Shown: one piece after another, positions 27,606 to 37,955 of the stretch
How the letters are laid out: the number at the start of each line of letters is the position of its first letter
How positions within the stretch are numbered: position 1 is the stretch's first letter
Origin: Candidatus Xiphinematobacter sp. Idaho Grape
GTDB taxonomy: Bacteria; Verrucomicrobiota; Verrucomicrobiia; Chthoniobacterales; Xiphinematobacteraceae
DNA: 64,000 nt
Direction: 5' to 3'
NCBI RefSeq assembly: GCF_001318295.1
Contig: NZ_CP012665.1
Coordinates: forward strand, 851,885 to 915,884
Translations under genes and position numbers: made by a program
Notes under the pieces: generated by a model
The model's database searches: none
What the model was told of the DNA's origin: nothing
Seen by the model: the letters and a program-made list of their open reading frames with translations, nothing else

Positions 27606-29314
27606 TGAGGAAACCAGATCCCAGTCTCCGTCCCTATTCTTCCGCTGCCATGGATGGTCCCAGTCGGGCTCCCAACCGTTCAATGTTATATGCTGTAGGT
27701 TTTACGGAAAGAGATTTTACGAAGCCCCAGATAGGCATTGCTTCTACATGGAGTATGGTAACTCCTTGTAATGTACATATTGACCATCTGGCACAAGAAG
27801 CAGTTAAGGGCGTAGAAGCTGTAGGTGGAAAAGCTATTATCTTCAATACCATTACCATCTCAGACGGCATTGCAATGGGGACCAGAGGGATGAAATACTC
27901 CCTGGTCTCTAGGGAGGTTATTGCAGATTCCATCGAGACAGTGGTAGGTGGAGAGAATTTTGATGGCTTCGTTGCTATAGGTGGATGCGATAAAAACATT
28001 CCGGCGTGTGCAATGGCAATTGCCAGGATGAATCGGTCTGCTGTCTTCGTATACGGGGGAACTATTCTTCCGGGCTGCGTAAAAGGGGAAAAAGTGGACA
28101 TTGTTTCGGTATTCGAGGCAGTCGGGAAGCATGCAGAGGGCAAAATAGGCGATTCTGAATTACATACTATGGAATCCTGTGCTATCCCTGGTCCAGGCTC
28201 TTGCGGAGGGATGTATACCGCTAACACCATGGCAGCAGCTGTAGAGGCTCTGGGACTTAGTTTACCAAACAGTTCAGCACAGGTGGCTGTATCCGAGCAG
28301 AAGAGACTTGATTGCCGACAGGCCGGAGAGGCGGTTGTGGAGATGCTGAGGCGTGGCATTCGCCCTCACGATATCCTTTGCCGCGAAGCCATGGAGAACG
28401 CGATTACTGTCGTTATTGCGTTAGGTGGTTCTACTAATGCCGTCCTCCATCTGCTTGCCATTGCGCATGCTGCAGGCCTCCAAGTGACTATAGAAGACTT
28501 CAACAGAATAGGTGAACGGGTACCGGTGGTAGCCGATCTCAGACCGAGTGGGCACTATTTCATGTCCGAGCTTGTAGAAATCGGCGGCATTGTCCCCCTA
28601 ATGAGGGACCTTTTGCATGCAGGACTCCTACATGGCGGATGTTTAACAGTCACCGGGAAGACCCTAAAACAAAATCTTGTTCCCTTCAAGGACTATCCCA
28701 AAGGTCAGAGAATTATCCGCCCACTTGAAGATCCAATCAAAAAGGACAGCCATTTGGTAATATTGAAGGGCAACTTGGCGCCGAGCGGAGCCGTAGCAAA
28801 GATTACAGGAAAAGAGGGTGAGTATTTTATGGGGACAGCGCAAGTCTTCAATTCGGAGGAGGAAGCTTTGCAGGCCATTCTAAATGGTACGATCCATAGA
28901 GGGCACGTAATCGTCATTCGCTATGAGGGGCCTAAAGGGGGACCTGGGATGCGCGAAATGCTTTCCCCGACCAGCGCGGTAATGGGGCGTGGTTTAGGTA
29001 AGGAGGTCGCGTTGATTACTGATGGACGCTTCTCCGGCGGAACGCATGGATTTGTGGTAGGTCATATTACACCAGAAGCATTTGAGGGTGGTCCATTGGC
29101 CATAGTCAAGAATGATGATCGGATTATTATCGATGCTATTCAACGGATTATCACTGTGGATATCCTCGGGAAAGAACTCGAGGATCGAACTCTGCGGTGG
29201 AAAAGGCCCAGTCCACGATGTCGCTACGGCGTCTTGGCAAAATATGCCGCCCTAGTAAGCTCTGCATCCTACGGTGCAGTTACAGATGCTTCCTTAGAAA
29301 GGATGAGCAAATAA
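27605..29314 (+). CDS. ilvD: dihydroxy-acid dehydratase
   Basis: Dehydrates the dihydroxy acid precursors of valine, isoleucine (and, through the valine route, leucine and pantothenate). It has 569 residues from the ATG at 27605 ([13 protein letters not shown]); the frame is open 24 codons further upstream without similarity. The three Fe-S cysteines are present: Cys55 in TPCN, Cys128 in GGCDKN and Cys200 in [12 protein letters not shown]. The C-terminal [14 protein letters not shown] block carries the catalytic serine region. No other branched-chain genes lie nearby. Its retention in an eroding genome hints at a need for branched-chain amino acids or their products. Confidence 0.96.
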   Translation: MRKPDPSLRPYSSAAMDGPSRAPNRSMLYAVGFTERDFTKPQIGIASTWSMVTPCNVHIDHLAQEAVKGVEAVGGKAIIFNTITISDGIAMGTRGMKYSLVSREVIADSIETVVGGENFDGFVAIGGCDKNIPACAMAIARMNRSAVFVYGGTILPGCVKGEKVDIVSVFEAVGKHAEGKIGDSELHTMESCAIPGPGSCGGMYTANTMAAAVEALGLSLPNSSAQVAVSEQKRLDCRQAGEAVVEMLRRGIRPHDILCREAMENAITVVIALGGSTNAVLHLLAIAHAAGLQVTIEDFNRIGERVPVVADLRPSGHYFMSELVEIGGIVPLMRDLLHAGLLHGGCLTVTGKTLKQNLVPFKDYPKGQRIIRPLEDPIKKDSHLVILKGNLAPSGAVAKITGKEGEYFMGTAQVFNSEEEALQAILNGTIHRGHVIVIRYEGPKGGPGMREMLSPTSAVMGRGLGKEVALITDGRFSGGTHGFVVGHITPEAFEGGPLAIVKNDDRIIIDAIQRIITVDILGKELEDRTLRWKRPSPRCRYGVLAKYAALVSSASYGAVTDASLERMSK

Positions 29315-29478
29315 TCTTGGAGATCAGTTCCTCCACGGAATACAACGAACAAAATCAATTTAAAATCAATTTATTTAGTCAACTCAGGTTTATATTGTTT
29401 TAGACTGACCGGCTAGGAGAAACCCCTGGGGAGGAGGTCTATGATTAGCACTTGATAGGGGGCCACCATTCATATGGA

Positions 29479-29551
29479 CGACCCTAACGGGATTCGAACC
29501 CGTGTTACCGCCGTGAAAGGGCGATGTCCTAGGCCACTAGACGATAGGGTC
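29479..29551 (-). tRNA. tRNA-Glu (anticodon UUC)
   Basis: A 73-nt cloverleaf on the minus strand. Acceptor arm GACCCTA pairs with TAGGGTC; the discriminator is G. The anticodon stem TCGCC/GGCGG encloses CTTTCAC, giving anticodon TTC. T-arm ACGGG-TTCGAAT-CCCGT. CCA is not encoded. Besides translation, this tRNA charged with glutamate is the substrate of HemA at 43 kb. Confidence 0.95.
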
Positions 29552-29699
29552 CACCAACAACATAGAGAGGAGACACAGTGTAGTAATTCAATAACGGTGG
29601 CAAGTAGAAAGCAGAGACCCCTCTCCTCCAATTGGGAGGGCCTAGTCTCATTAAGAAACCTTGTGCAGGGAGTATTTCGAGGGTGCGCCTACAGGGATC

Positions 29700-30506
29700 C
29701 TAAGGACTTGTTGCAGTGGTGGGCTGCATACGTTCCTGGACACGGCGAATAGCAACAGCTCGTCCCGTAGATTCATCTACGTCTACCAAAGCACCGCAAA
29801 TTTTCACTATACCTTGTGCTACTGGAAATACCACCGGTAGGTTGTTTACAAAACGTCTTACAATTGGCGCTACTTCCCGACCCAGGATGGAGTGTTCTGC
29901 TCCGCACATTCCTGCATCGCAAAGAAACGCAGTACCCTGTGGAAGTATCTGTTCATCGGCTGTCTGGACATGCGTATGAGTGCCCGCTACGGCAGATACA
30001 ATCCCATCTAAGTAATGTGCCAGGGCGGTTTTTTCACTAGTAGTTTCTCCATGAGCATCTACGAAAATGATAGGAGTTTCGCTGCGTAGCCATTTGGCCT
30101 CTCTCAGGGCTATGCGAAAAGGATTTTCCAAAATCGGTTGCATGAAAGTCCGACATTGTACGTTAATAACGGCTACCCTCCCCTTAGTAGTGTCTAACAC
30201 GATACTCCCTTGGCCGGGAGTCCCTTGCGGGTAATTAATGGGGCGAAGTATTCTTGGTTCTGTAGAAAGGTATGAAGAAAGCTCTCTTTGGTCCCACACG
30301 TGATCTCCAGTTGTAATGACGGCCACGCCAAGCCGCAGCAAGCCAGCTGCAATCTTAGGAGTAATCCCGCGCCCTCCCGCAGAATTTTCCCCATTGACGA
30401 TAACAAAGTCTACTTTCTCACGCTCTTTAAATCCAGGAAGAAACTGTGCTACCGCACTTCTGCCTGGCTCCCCAACAATATCTCCTAGAAAAAGGATTCT
30501 GATCAT
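29700..30506 (-). CDS. YmdB-family metallophosphoesterase
   Basis: Belongs to the TIGR00282/YmdB family. The characterised Bacillus member hydrolyses 2',3'-cyclic nucleotides and affects development; the role elsewhere is unclear. It has 268 residues, typical. Dimetal motifs in order: FLGDIVGEPGR, VNGENSAGG, TTGDHVWD, VDAHGETTSEK and GTHTHVQTAD. The catalytic residues are all there. It stands next to tRNA-Glu and runs opposite to the amidase gene. Confidence 0.92.
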   Translation of the reverse strand: MIRILFLGDIVGEPGRSAVAQFLPGFKEREKVDFVIVNGENSAGGRGITPKIAAGLLRLGVAVITTGDHVWDQRELSSYLSTEPRILRPINYPQGTPGQGSIVLDTTKGRVAVINVQCRTFMQPILENPFRIALREAKWLRSETPIIFVDAHGETTSEKTALAHYLDGIVSAVAGTHTHVQTADEQILPQGTAFLCDAGMCGAEHSILGREVAPIVRRFVNNLPVVFPVAQGIVKICGALVDVDESTGRAVAIRRVQERMQPTTATSP

Positions 30507-30648
30507 AACCTGAGATTGTACACATATACTTGCGTGGAAATAGTCAATTGGGTGTTTTTATTTTCTTTAGTGTGTCCGTAAAACTAAGCACGCCGTGGCT
30601 GTTTTTCTGTGAAACCTTTAGGTAGCACGTATATAGTCGCACACCGTC

Positions 30649-31887
30649 ATGACCGTATGTCCCAAGGGCACTGTGTTTTTTTGCCTTTTTCTTTTTCTAG
30701 AAACCAATAGCTCTGTTGCCGCACAAACTCTTAGTATACTTGCTGCATCACCTAACTGGTCACAGTTGAATAAATACCAGTACACCATAACATGCCAACA
30801 ATTCAGCAGTTTGTTAAATGGCATCTACGCGCCTTATGGTCACTGGGATGAATGGATTACTGTCACACCTCATCATGCAAAAGTTATCACTCATCCTGGA
30901 TGTCGTCCTTTTGTCCTCCATTTTGCGTCAGACCAGAAGAACGCCCGGAGCGTTCCAAAAACTTGGAAAGTGCGTTCTCAGCTTTGCCAGCGTACTGGTT
31001 CCAAACCGCTAGCGGGACTTCATATCACTCTGGATCCGGGTCACTTAGGGGGAAATTGGGCGACGATGGAGGAGCGCTGCTTACTGGTCAAAAGGAAAAT
31101 CCTTGTCAAGGAGGGAGATATGACGCTTAGGGTAGCAAGGATTCTTGCCCCCCGTTTACGTACCCTGGGAGCTACAGTCACTTTAACCAGGTCCTCTCCG
31201 GAACCGGCAACCACCCTGCGCCCTAGACACTTCCGCGCCTTTGCTATCTCTGATCTCCGGGCACAAAGGAAGGCGATCACACCTGCTGCTATCCAAAGAA
31301 AGAGCGAGCAACTTTTTTATAGGGTTTTTGAAATCCGGCATCGTGCCAGAATGATTAATGACAGGTTTCGTCCAGATATTGTAATCTGCCTTCACTTCAA
31401 TGCTGAGAGTTGTGGGAGCGAAAGAAATCTCCAGCTGACCTCCAAGAACCATTTGCACTTCCTGGTCAATGGAGTCCTTTCTAAGAGGGAACTTGCAAGG
31501 GAGGATCAGCGGTTCGATATGCTCTTTAGACTTTTGAGTAGAACCTCTGCAGAGGAAATTCTTTTAGCCAACACTATGGCAAGACCTTTAGCGCAAACAA
31601 CAGGACTGCCCCCCTACACTTACATGTCCAGTGTAGCCAAGCGGATAAGCCCCTACGTTTGGGCACGCAACCTACTCGCAACCCGTATTTTCCGGTGTCC
31701 CGTAATTTTTGTTGAAGCCTATGTAATGAACAACCCGAAGGTGATTGCGCGAGTGCAGACTGGTAGCTACGCAGACATCCGGCACTTGTACAGCACGCTT
31801 GGCAGATTGAGTATTTATCATGAGTATGCAAAGGGAATTACGAAGGGCCTTATCCAGTACTACTCCCCCCCAGCCAGATATAATTGA
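30649..31887 (+). CDS. N-acetylmuramoyl-L-alanine amidase (Amidase_3), exported
   Basis: Cleaves the stem peptide from murein in the periplasm. It has 412 residues. A signal peptide (about 1-25, hydrophobic VFFCLFLFLE, ending near AAQ) leads into a 100-residue N-terminal region without a recognised domain. The Amidase_3 domain follows from about 122. Zinc ligands are His132 (LDPGHLGG), Glu155 (VKEGDMTL) and His249 (CLHFNAE); the catalytic glutamate is in VFVEAYVMNN. A helical insertion (about 195-240) may be autoregulatory, as in AmiB/AmiC. It faces the YmdB-type gene and precedes pyrE by 230 bases. Confidence 0.88.
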   Translation: MTVCPKGTVFFCLFLFLETNSSVAAQTLSILAASPNWSQLNKYQYTITCQQFSSLLNGIYAPYGHWDEWITVTPHHAKVITHPGCRPFVLHFASDQKNARSVPKTWKVRSQLCQRTGSKPLAGLHITLDPGHLGGNWATMEERCLLVKRKILVKEGDMTLRVARILAPRLRTLGATVTLTRSSPEPATTLRPRHFRAFAISDLRAQRKAITPAAIQRKSEQLFYRVFEIRHRARMINDRFRPDIVICLHFNAESCGSERNLQLTSKNHLHFLVNGVLSKRELAREDQRFDMLFRLLSRTSAEEILLANTMARPLAQTTGLPPYTYMSSVAKRISPYVWARNLLATRIFRCPVIFVEAYVMNNPKVIARVQTGSYADIRHLYSTLGRLSIYHEYAKGITKGLIQYYSPPARYN

Positions 31888-32120
31888 CTTGGCTTCTACG
31901 GACAAAAGAGATCCCGTGGGGGGTCCTGTTTCTTGGTAGAAAAGTGTGTCCCTCAACCAAGCCCCCCCATATGGGGCTCTATCGGCCTCTTCCAGAGCTA
32001 AATTATATCTTGTCATTTAGCTGCATGCTTTGTAATGCCTTAGTGCTCGGCTGGTTCTGCTCGTGTGGCTGCTGAACTGCTAGAGTCAGTGTCTAGTTCT
32101 TGAAAATTTAGAGACCTTCC

Positions 32121-32705
32121 ATGAATGAGCTCCTCGATCTGCTCCATCGGACTGGTGCTCTATTACGGGGACACTTTATCTTGCGGTCGGGGCTCCATAG
32201 CAGGGAATTCTTCCAGTGTTCTCTCCTCTTGCAATATGCAAAGACTGCCGAGTATGTTTGTGGTCTGCTGGCGGAAAAGCTGCTTCCTTTCGGATGCCAG
32301 ACAGTAGTATCTCCAGCTCTAGGAGGAATTCTGGTAGGACATGAAATTGCCCGTCATCTCAACGGGCGCCATATATTCGTCGAGAAAGGCCCGGATGGGG
32401 AGCTGGCCTTACGCCGGGGGTTTACTGTTTCTCCTGGGGAAAAGATCGCTATCGCAGAGGATGTTGTCACTCGCGGTGGGAGAGTACAACAGGCTAGTAA
32501 TATTATTCAATCCTTAGGTGGGGTCATTGTAGCTATAGCCAGCATTATAGACCGAAGCGGAGGTGCAACTCCAGATTTTGGATGTCCATTCATTCGGCTC
32601 GTTCAGCTGGAGATAGACACCTTTGAGACCCATAACCTTCCTCCAGACCTGAAAGCTCTACCAGCCATCCGTCCGGGGGGATATGAGATGGGAAAACATC
32701 CCTAA
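32121..32705 (+). CDS. pyrE: orotate phosphoribosyltransferase
   Basis: Makes OMP from orotate and PRPP. It has 194 residues, the short bacterial form. The PRPP-binding signature AIAEDVVTRGG is at about residues 111-121, with the flexible-loop block VEKGPDGELALRRGF before it. The N-terminal region has the LRSGLHSREFFQCSLLLQY block characteristic of this subfamily. ATG start. It runs convergent to lspA with a 160-base gap. It completes, with pyrB, pyrC, carA and pyrH, a nearly whole pyrimidine route in the window; pyrD and pyrF are missing here. Confidence 0.95.
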   Translation: MNELLDLLHRTGALLRGHFILRSGLHSREFFQCSLLLQYAKTAEYVCGLLAEKLLPFGCQTVVSPALGGILVGHEIARHLNGRHIFVEKGPDGELALRRGFTVSPGEKIAIAEDVVTRGGRVQQASNIIQSLGGVIVAIASIIDRSGGATPDFGCPFIRLVQLEIDTFETHNLPPDLKALPAIRPGGYEMGKHP

Positions 32706-32867
32706 AAAGCCTGTTGGGGGAAACATCTTTGGTCTTTTCGCTTAAAGGGGAAAGGGCCCAAGGAAATAAGGACGTGGCTTCGGTGCCTTTGGAGGGATAG
32801 ATAACCCCCAAGACCAGGAGCCTCTCTCCAGATCCAGATCTCGTTAACTAAATTCAAAGGACAGGCC

Positions 32868-33329
32868 CTAATTGGGAGGTTGTGCGTCCTTTTTATGGAA
32901 GGAATCATAAAGGAATAGGCCAGTTGCAATGCAGATATAAGAATCTGCCATATTAAATGCTGGCCAGTGCCCAAAAAATGGGAGTACAAGATCAAAAATA
33001 TCCATTACACTTCCATACAAAAGACGGTCAGTTAGATTCCCAAAAATCCCAGCTAGGTATAGGCTTATACCCCACCTTTCGAGAGGAGTGCGGAACGCTC
33101 CTTGCACAAGGAGAATCCCTATCGCTGTGAGTGCAACTAATGCTAGCACGGCGAGAAGACGGTTTCTGCCCCGGAGTATCCCAAAGGCAGCTCCTGTGTT
33201 TTGGACACGGACTAGGTAAAAGACATTGCCGACAACTGGAACTGAAGCAAAAGGCAGGAGATACTGAAAGGCTAAAAATTTTATTGCTCGGTCAAGTAGA
33301 TAAGAGGCCACAGCAAGAAAAACAATCAT
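32868..33329 (-). CDS. lspA: lipoprotein signal peptidase (signal peptidase II)
   Basis: Removes signal peptides from prolipoproteins at the inner membrane. It has 153 residues from the ATG at 33329, which overlaps the ileS stop (ATGA); an earlier in-frame start would lie inside ileS. Four membrane helices are predicted. Family motifs are QNTGAAFG, GNLTDR and the catalytic aspartates in SVMDIFD and FNMADS. ileS-lspA is a widespread pair and translation is probably coupled. Confidence 0.94.
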   Translation of the reverse strand: MIVFLAVASYLLDRAIKFLAFQYLLPFASVPVVGNVFYLVRVQNTGAAFGILRGRNRLLAVLALVALTAIGILLVQGAFRTPLERWGISLYLAGIFGNLTDRLLYGSVMDIFDLVLPFFGHWPAFNMADSYICIATGLFLYDSFHKKDAQPPN

Positions 33330-36064
33330 GATTCTTTTTCCATTTGCTGAAGTACATCGTAGCAACGTCTGCACAGGTTGGGAGATGGCATACCCCCGAC
33401 CTCTTTACGGTGCCGCCAGCAGCGTGCACACTTTCGGTAGGAAGTCGGGACAATGGAAATAGAATCGATGGAATCCTGAAGGACGGCTAAATCGCTAAGG
33501 ATTAAAACCTCCTCCATTTCTTCAGGCCTCTCCCGGAAGTAAGCAATGGTTTGTGGGTTAGTAGTTCGTATTGTCACACGTGCCTGAAGGGGCGTGCCGA
33601 TCACATTCGATTTTCGAGCAGTTTCAACGGCAACACTTACTTTAGAACGTATTTCCAGAAGTTGTGAAAACTTGTGCATAACTTCTGTGTCTTCTGCATC
33701 ATATGTCCCCTGCGGAAAGCACTGGAGATGAACTGATTCACCGGGATGAAAGTAGCCCCAAGCCTCCTCGGTGGTAAAAACTAGGATGGGCGCCATGAGG
33801 CGACATAAGGCGTCGAAAACATTATACATAACCCATTGTGTAGCACACCTACGCTCAGAGTATAGCGCGTCGCAGTATAGCCGATCCTTCGTGATGTCCA
33901 CATAGAGGCTGCTCAAATCGATTGTACAGAAGCGGTTGATAGCACTGTAGACTCGGTAAAACTCTAGCTTAGAATACGCCTCTAGGCAGGAATCTAATAC
34001 CTGCCGCAATCGTGCGAGTAACCATTTGTCTACCAATGTCAAGAGAACTGGCTGACACGTCGCGCCACGAAATCCGTTGAGGTTCGCTAGAAGGATACGC
34101 AGTGTATTTCGAATGCGACGATAAGAGTCGGTTAGGCGAGTAAAGATTTCTTCTGAAAATGGAATGTCGTCGGTAAAATGGACACTGCTTATCCAAAGGC
34201 GAACAATATCCGCCCCAAATTTTTCTACAAAATGCTGAACTCTAGTGGGTGTTTTGTAGTTTTCTTGCTCTGACTTGGAAATTTTTCTCAAACCATCCCT
34301 CCCTACCACAAATCCATGTGTAAGCACAGTATTGTAAGGGGCGGTATGGTTAAGAGCAATTGAGGTCATAAGCGAAGACTGAAACCATCCGCGATGTTGG
34401 TCTGTAGCCTCAAGATAGAGATCTGCAGGAAAAGTAAGACCTCTAGTGTGGCGCAACACGGCCTCGTGGCTCACGCCAGATTCTATCCAAACATCCAGTG
34501 TATCATTCCGACGTGTAGTTCCTCGACAAAGGCCGAGGAGGTTAGTCCATTCGGCATCGCTTTTTCTAAACCAAGAATCACTCCCCTCTCTAGAAAAAAT
34601 CTCGGCAACTCGGTTAATTAAGTCTGGATCTAGAATTGGGTCACCAGCACCAGTATAGAATACTGGCAGGGGGACGCCCCACACACGCTGACGCGAAATA
34701 CACCAATCCTGTCGAGACACCAAAGTACCACGGAGGCGGTTCTTACCCCAATGTGGAAGCCAGTTTACTCTCTCGACCTCCTTTACTGCCCTGTGGCGTA
34801 ATTCCTCGATACGAATAAAAAACTGTTCAACAGCTCTAAAAATCAGCGGAGTTTTTGAACGCCAACAATGCGGATAACTGTGAGTATAATCTGAACGCCC
34901 TACCAGAGCTCTTTTTCCTTCCAAGATAGCAATAATTTTTTCATCAGCGTCTAGCACATATTCCCCAACCAGTGAGGGAAGACCACAATCAGCTGTATAC
35001 CTCCCATAATCATCCACGGGAGACAGTAGTCCAAGGCCATGCTGCAGTCCGAGACTGTAGTCATCCTCACCATGACCGGGTGCAACATGCACACATCCTA
35101 CACCTACCTTCAAGGTGACAAACCCTGCTGCATAGACCACTGAGTTACGATCCAAGAATGGATGTTGTGCCTGTATTCCAACTAGTTGGTTCCCAAAGCA
35201 CCGGCGAATTCCCCTTTCTATTGCTACTCTGCTTTTTTCCTGGAAGGTACTTACCAGCTGGCTGGCTATGATCAAATACTCGGTTCCTGTACTCACAACC
35301 TCATATTCGAATTCGTTGTGCACTGCGATTGCCAGGTTGGAAGGAAGCGTCCAAGGTGTCGTTGTCCAGATTACCAAGCTTATGGGCTGGCCAGTGGGAA
35401 GTGCCTTGCGTAGAGCTTCTTCTATGGGAATAGGAAATTTCACATAAATGGCCGGGGAGATCTTTTCTCTGTATTCGATTTCTGCTTCTGCCAGAGCGGT
35501 CTGCGCTCCGGTACTCCAAAGTACGGGTTTACGACTGCGGTAAACTAGTCCTTCTTGTACGAAACGGGCGAAGCAACGCACCACATCAGCCTCATAGGAT
35601 GGATCCAACGTCAAGTAAGGATTTTTCCAGTCCCCCAGTACTCCTAAGCGTACAAACTGTTCCCTCTGGATTTGGATAAATTTACGCGCGCTCTCCTCGG
35701 ATTTTTTTCGTATTTCTACCGCGCTCAAGCGAGTAAACTGGCGGGCTACTTTAAACTCAATCGGAAGGCCATGACAGTCCCACCCTGGACGAAAGGGGGC
35801 ACGGTATCCTGCCATAGATTTTGAACGGATAACAAAATCTTTAAGTACCTTGTTAAGGGCAGTTCCCATATGAACATCCCCGTTGGCAAAAGGGGGTCCA
35901 TCGTGCAGGAGAAACAGTGGCCGATTTCTGCGTGCTTCCTGGATCTGCTGATAGAGGTTTTGTTTTTTCCAAAACGCAAGGATCTGGGGTTCCTGTACAG
36001 CCAGATTCCCTCGCATTGGGAAAGCCGTTTTCGGGAGATTTAAAGACTGCCTGTATTCACTCAT
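33326..36064 (-). CDS. ileS: isoleucyl-tRNA synthetase
   Basis: Charges tRNA-Ile with editing of valine. It has 912 residues, normal for the bacterial type. The HIGH box reads HMGT (GPPFANGDVHMGTALN, about 56-71). The editing (CP1) domain includes TTPWTLPSN and the GHGEDDY block. The KMSKS loop reads KISKS. A C-terminal zinc knuckle is present (CARC...CRRC). ATG start. It runs in an operon with lspA downstream and lysS 78 bases upstream. Confidence 0.97.
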   Translation of the reverse strand: MSEYRQSLNLPKTAFPMRGNLAVQEPQILAFWKKQNLYQQIQEARRNRPLFLLHDGPPFANGDVHMGTALNKVLKDFVIRSKSMAGYRAPFRPGWDCHGLPIEFKVARQFTRLSAVEIRKKSEESARKFIQIQREQFVRLGVLGDWKNPYLTLDPSYEADVVRCFARFVQEGLVYRSRKPVLWSTGAQTALAEAEIEYREKISPAIYVKFPIPIEEALRKALPTGQPISLVIWTTTPWTLPSNLAIAVHNEFEYEVVSTGTEYLIIASQLVSTFQEKSRVAIERGIRRCFGNQLVGIQAQHPFLDRNSVVYAAGFVTLKVGVGCVHVAPGHGEDDYSLGLQHGLGLLSPVDDYGRYTADCGLPSLVGEYVLDADEKIIAILEGKRALVGRSDYTHSYPHCWRSKTPLIFRAVEQFFIRIEELRHRAVKEVERVNWLPHWGKNRLRGTLVSRQDWCISRQRVWGVPLPVFYTGAGDPILDPDLINRVAEIFSREGSDSWFRKSDAEWTNLLGLCRGTTRRNDTLDVWIESGVSHEAVLRHTRGLTFPADLYLEATDQHRGWFQSSLMTSIALNHTAPYNTVLTHGFVVGRDGLRKISKSEQENYKTPTRVQHFVEKFGADIVRLWISSVHFTDDIPFSEEIFTRLTDSYRRIRNTLRILLANLNGFRGATCQPVLLTLVDKWLLARLRQVLDSCLEAYSKLEFYRVYSAINRFCTIDLSSLYVDITKDRLYCDALYSERRCATQWVMYNVFDALCRLMAPILVFTTEEAWGYFHPGESVHLQCFPQGTYDAEDTEVMHKFSQLLEIRSKVSVAVETARKSNVIGTPLQARVTIRTTNPQTIAYFRERPEEMEEVLILSDLAVLQDSIDSISIVPTSYRKCARCWRHRKEVGGMPSPNLCRRCYDVLQQMEKES

Positions 36065-36142
36065 CAGGAAAATCGTTGCGGTTACTAAGTTACCCTTCCT
36101 CTTTCATGCTCCAGTGTTTTGGCTCCAATGATTCTGCTTCCT

Positions 36143-37597
36143 CTAATTCTTTGATCTCATGTGAGGGAATAGGATGACGTCTCGAATGGACTCCGCTCCG
36201 GTTAGCAACATTACCAGTCGATCAACGCCAAGACCAAGTCCTCCAGCGGGAGGCATCCCGTATTCTAGAGCGGTCAAAAAGTCCAAATCCAACTTTTGTA
36301 TCTCTCCTCCGGACTGATATTCTAACCGCCTACGTTGTATGTCGGGATCATTTAATTCGGAGTAGCCCGGAGAAATTTCATGACCGTTGATGACTAATTC
36401 ATAAGCATCTACTACGGAAAGATCTATTTCATTCTGCTTTGCAAGTGGGACAAGCTCTCTGGGACAGTGAGTTACAAAAAGCGGATCAATAATTTTCTCT
36501 TCGACAAACTTTTCGAACACACGCTGGGTTATTTCAAAATCCTCTTGAGAATCAGTGGTCTCTAGCCCCATTTGGGTGCAGCAGGCGCGTTTCTGGTCTG
36601 AGCTTAATTCATACCAGCTAGGCTGTATAGAGCGGATGAGATCAGAATACCTCGCCCGTTTCCATGGGGGGGTTAAATCAATAGTACGGACTATCTCGCC
36701 TGCCTCATTTTTATGTTGGATGAGCAATCCGCCACAAACCTTTTTGGCTATATGGCAGATCATTTCTTCCACAAGTAGTGCCATTTGTTCGAAGTCGGAA
36801 TAGGCAATATAAGCCTCCAGCATGGTGAATTCTGGGCTGTGGTGGCGAGAAATGCCTTCGTTTCGAAAGTTACGGTTTAGCTCGAATACGCGCGGGAATC
36901 CCGCAACAAGAAGCTGTTTTAGGTAGAGCTCGGGAGCAATACGCAAAAACAAATCCATATCCAATGCACGGTGATGGGTCTTAAATGGTTCAGCCGCAGC
37001 GCCACCAGGGACCACCTGCATCATGGGAGTCTCCACCTCTAAAAACCCATTCCCCTCCAAATAGCTACGAATCTCATGGATGATTCGGATCCGCTGTCGG
37101 AAGACCTCACAGGAAGCAGGATTAGAAATTAAGTCTAAATAACGCTGTCGGTATTTTGTCTCAGTATGCCGGATACCATACCATTTGTTTGGTGGTGGCC
37201 GAATGGCCTTGGAAAGTACTTGAAAACTCCTTGCCCGCAGGGTGGGTTCTCTGGTCTTAGTGGTAAAGCATTCTCCAGTTACTCCGATGAAATCTCCAAT
37301 ATCCAAAAGAGGCAACACTTCTAAATCTTCTAGCTTAATTTCTTTAGCACAGACAAAAACTTGCATATGCCCAGTGATATCTGCAAGATCCAGAAACTGG
37401 CTGTTGCCCATGTCGCGATAGGCAGTGACTCGTCCAGCTACGTATAGAAGCTTGCCGTCGGCAAACTGAGATCGAATGGAGGCGATAGACCCACTAGTTG
37501 CGAAGCGCATACCGTATGGTCGTAGCCCAGATGCTCGCATGCTCTCTAGCTTACGCCTCCGGACAGCAATTAACTCAGAAAGTGGGGTCTCCTTCAT
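36143..37597 (-). CDS. lysS: lysyl-tRNA synthetase, class II
   Basis: Charges tRNA-Lys. It has 484 residues from the ATG at 37597 (MKETPLSELIAVRR); the frame is open 22 codons upstream but without family similarity. The N-terminal OB-fold anticodon domain (about 45-155) has VAGRVTAYRDMG. Class II motifs are motif 2 FRNEGISRHHSPEFTMLE and motif 3 GGLGLGVDRLVMLLTG. It lies just upstream of ileS on the same strand, so three translation-related or export-related genes form one cluster. Confidence 0.96.
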   Translation of the reverse strand: MKETPLSELIAVRRRKLESMRASGLRPYGMRFATSGSIASIRSQFADGKLLYVAGRVTAYRDMGNSQFLDLADITGHMQVFVCAKEIKLEDLEVLPLLDIGDFIGVTGECFTTKTREPTLRARSFQVLSKAIRPPPNKWYGIRHTETKYRQRYLDLISNPASCEVFRQRIRIIHEIRSYLEGNGFLEVETPMMQVVPGGAAAEPFKTHHRALDMDLFLRIAPELYLKQLLVAGFPRVFELNRNFRNEGISRHHSPEFTMLEAYIAYSDFEQMALLVEEMICHIAKKVCGGLLIQHKNEAGEIVRTIDLTPPWKRARYSDLIRSIQPSWYELSSDQKRACCTQMGLETTDSQEDFEITQRVFEKFVEEKIIDPLFVTHCPRELVPLAKQNEIDLSVVDAYELVINGHEISPGYSELNDPDIQRRRLEYQSGGEIQKLDLDFLTALEYGMPPAGGLGLGVDRLVMLLTGAESIRDVILFPHMRSKN

Positions 37598-37955
37598 TCT
37601 GAAGGATAAAAACAGAAGAACGTCCATAGAAGCAAGGATTCTATGGAATAACACGGTAGGCATAGTGAAGCCAAAGGAGCTAAGGGTGGTAGTTTTCGTC
37701 GTGCCAGGTGCAAAATTGCCGTATTATGTCCGGCATACGCTCCTGAATATGGGTAGGGAACGCTACGGCTGTGAGCTCTACAAAGGAAGGAAGAAGCAGA
37801 AGCACAGGAGCCAACAGCTGTGCAGAGCAAAGTGGACAAAACTAAAAGACAACAGAGCGGGGAGGTTTCGTCTTATACCACCTTGTACGTATGGGGATGA
37901 AATCCCCTTCGCACAAGATAGGCGAGTACTTACACCTCTTTCTCACAAAAAAATA

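Noticed and set aside
27634..28359. 241-codon open frame on the minus strand inside ilvD
   Set aside because: It lies fully antisense to a well-conserved enzyme and shows no motif of its own.
37476..37748. Extension of the unassigned exported protein upstream over the lysS start
   Set aside because: It is antisense to lysS and lacks protein-like composition; the signal-peptide-like start at 37956 is more sensible.
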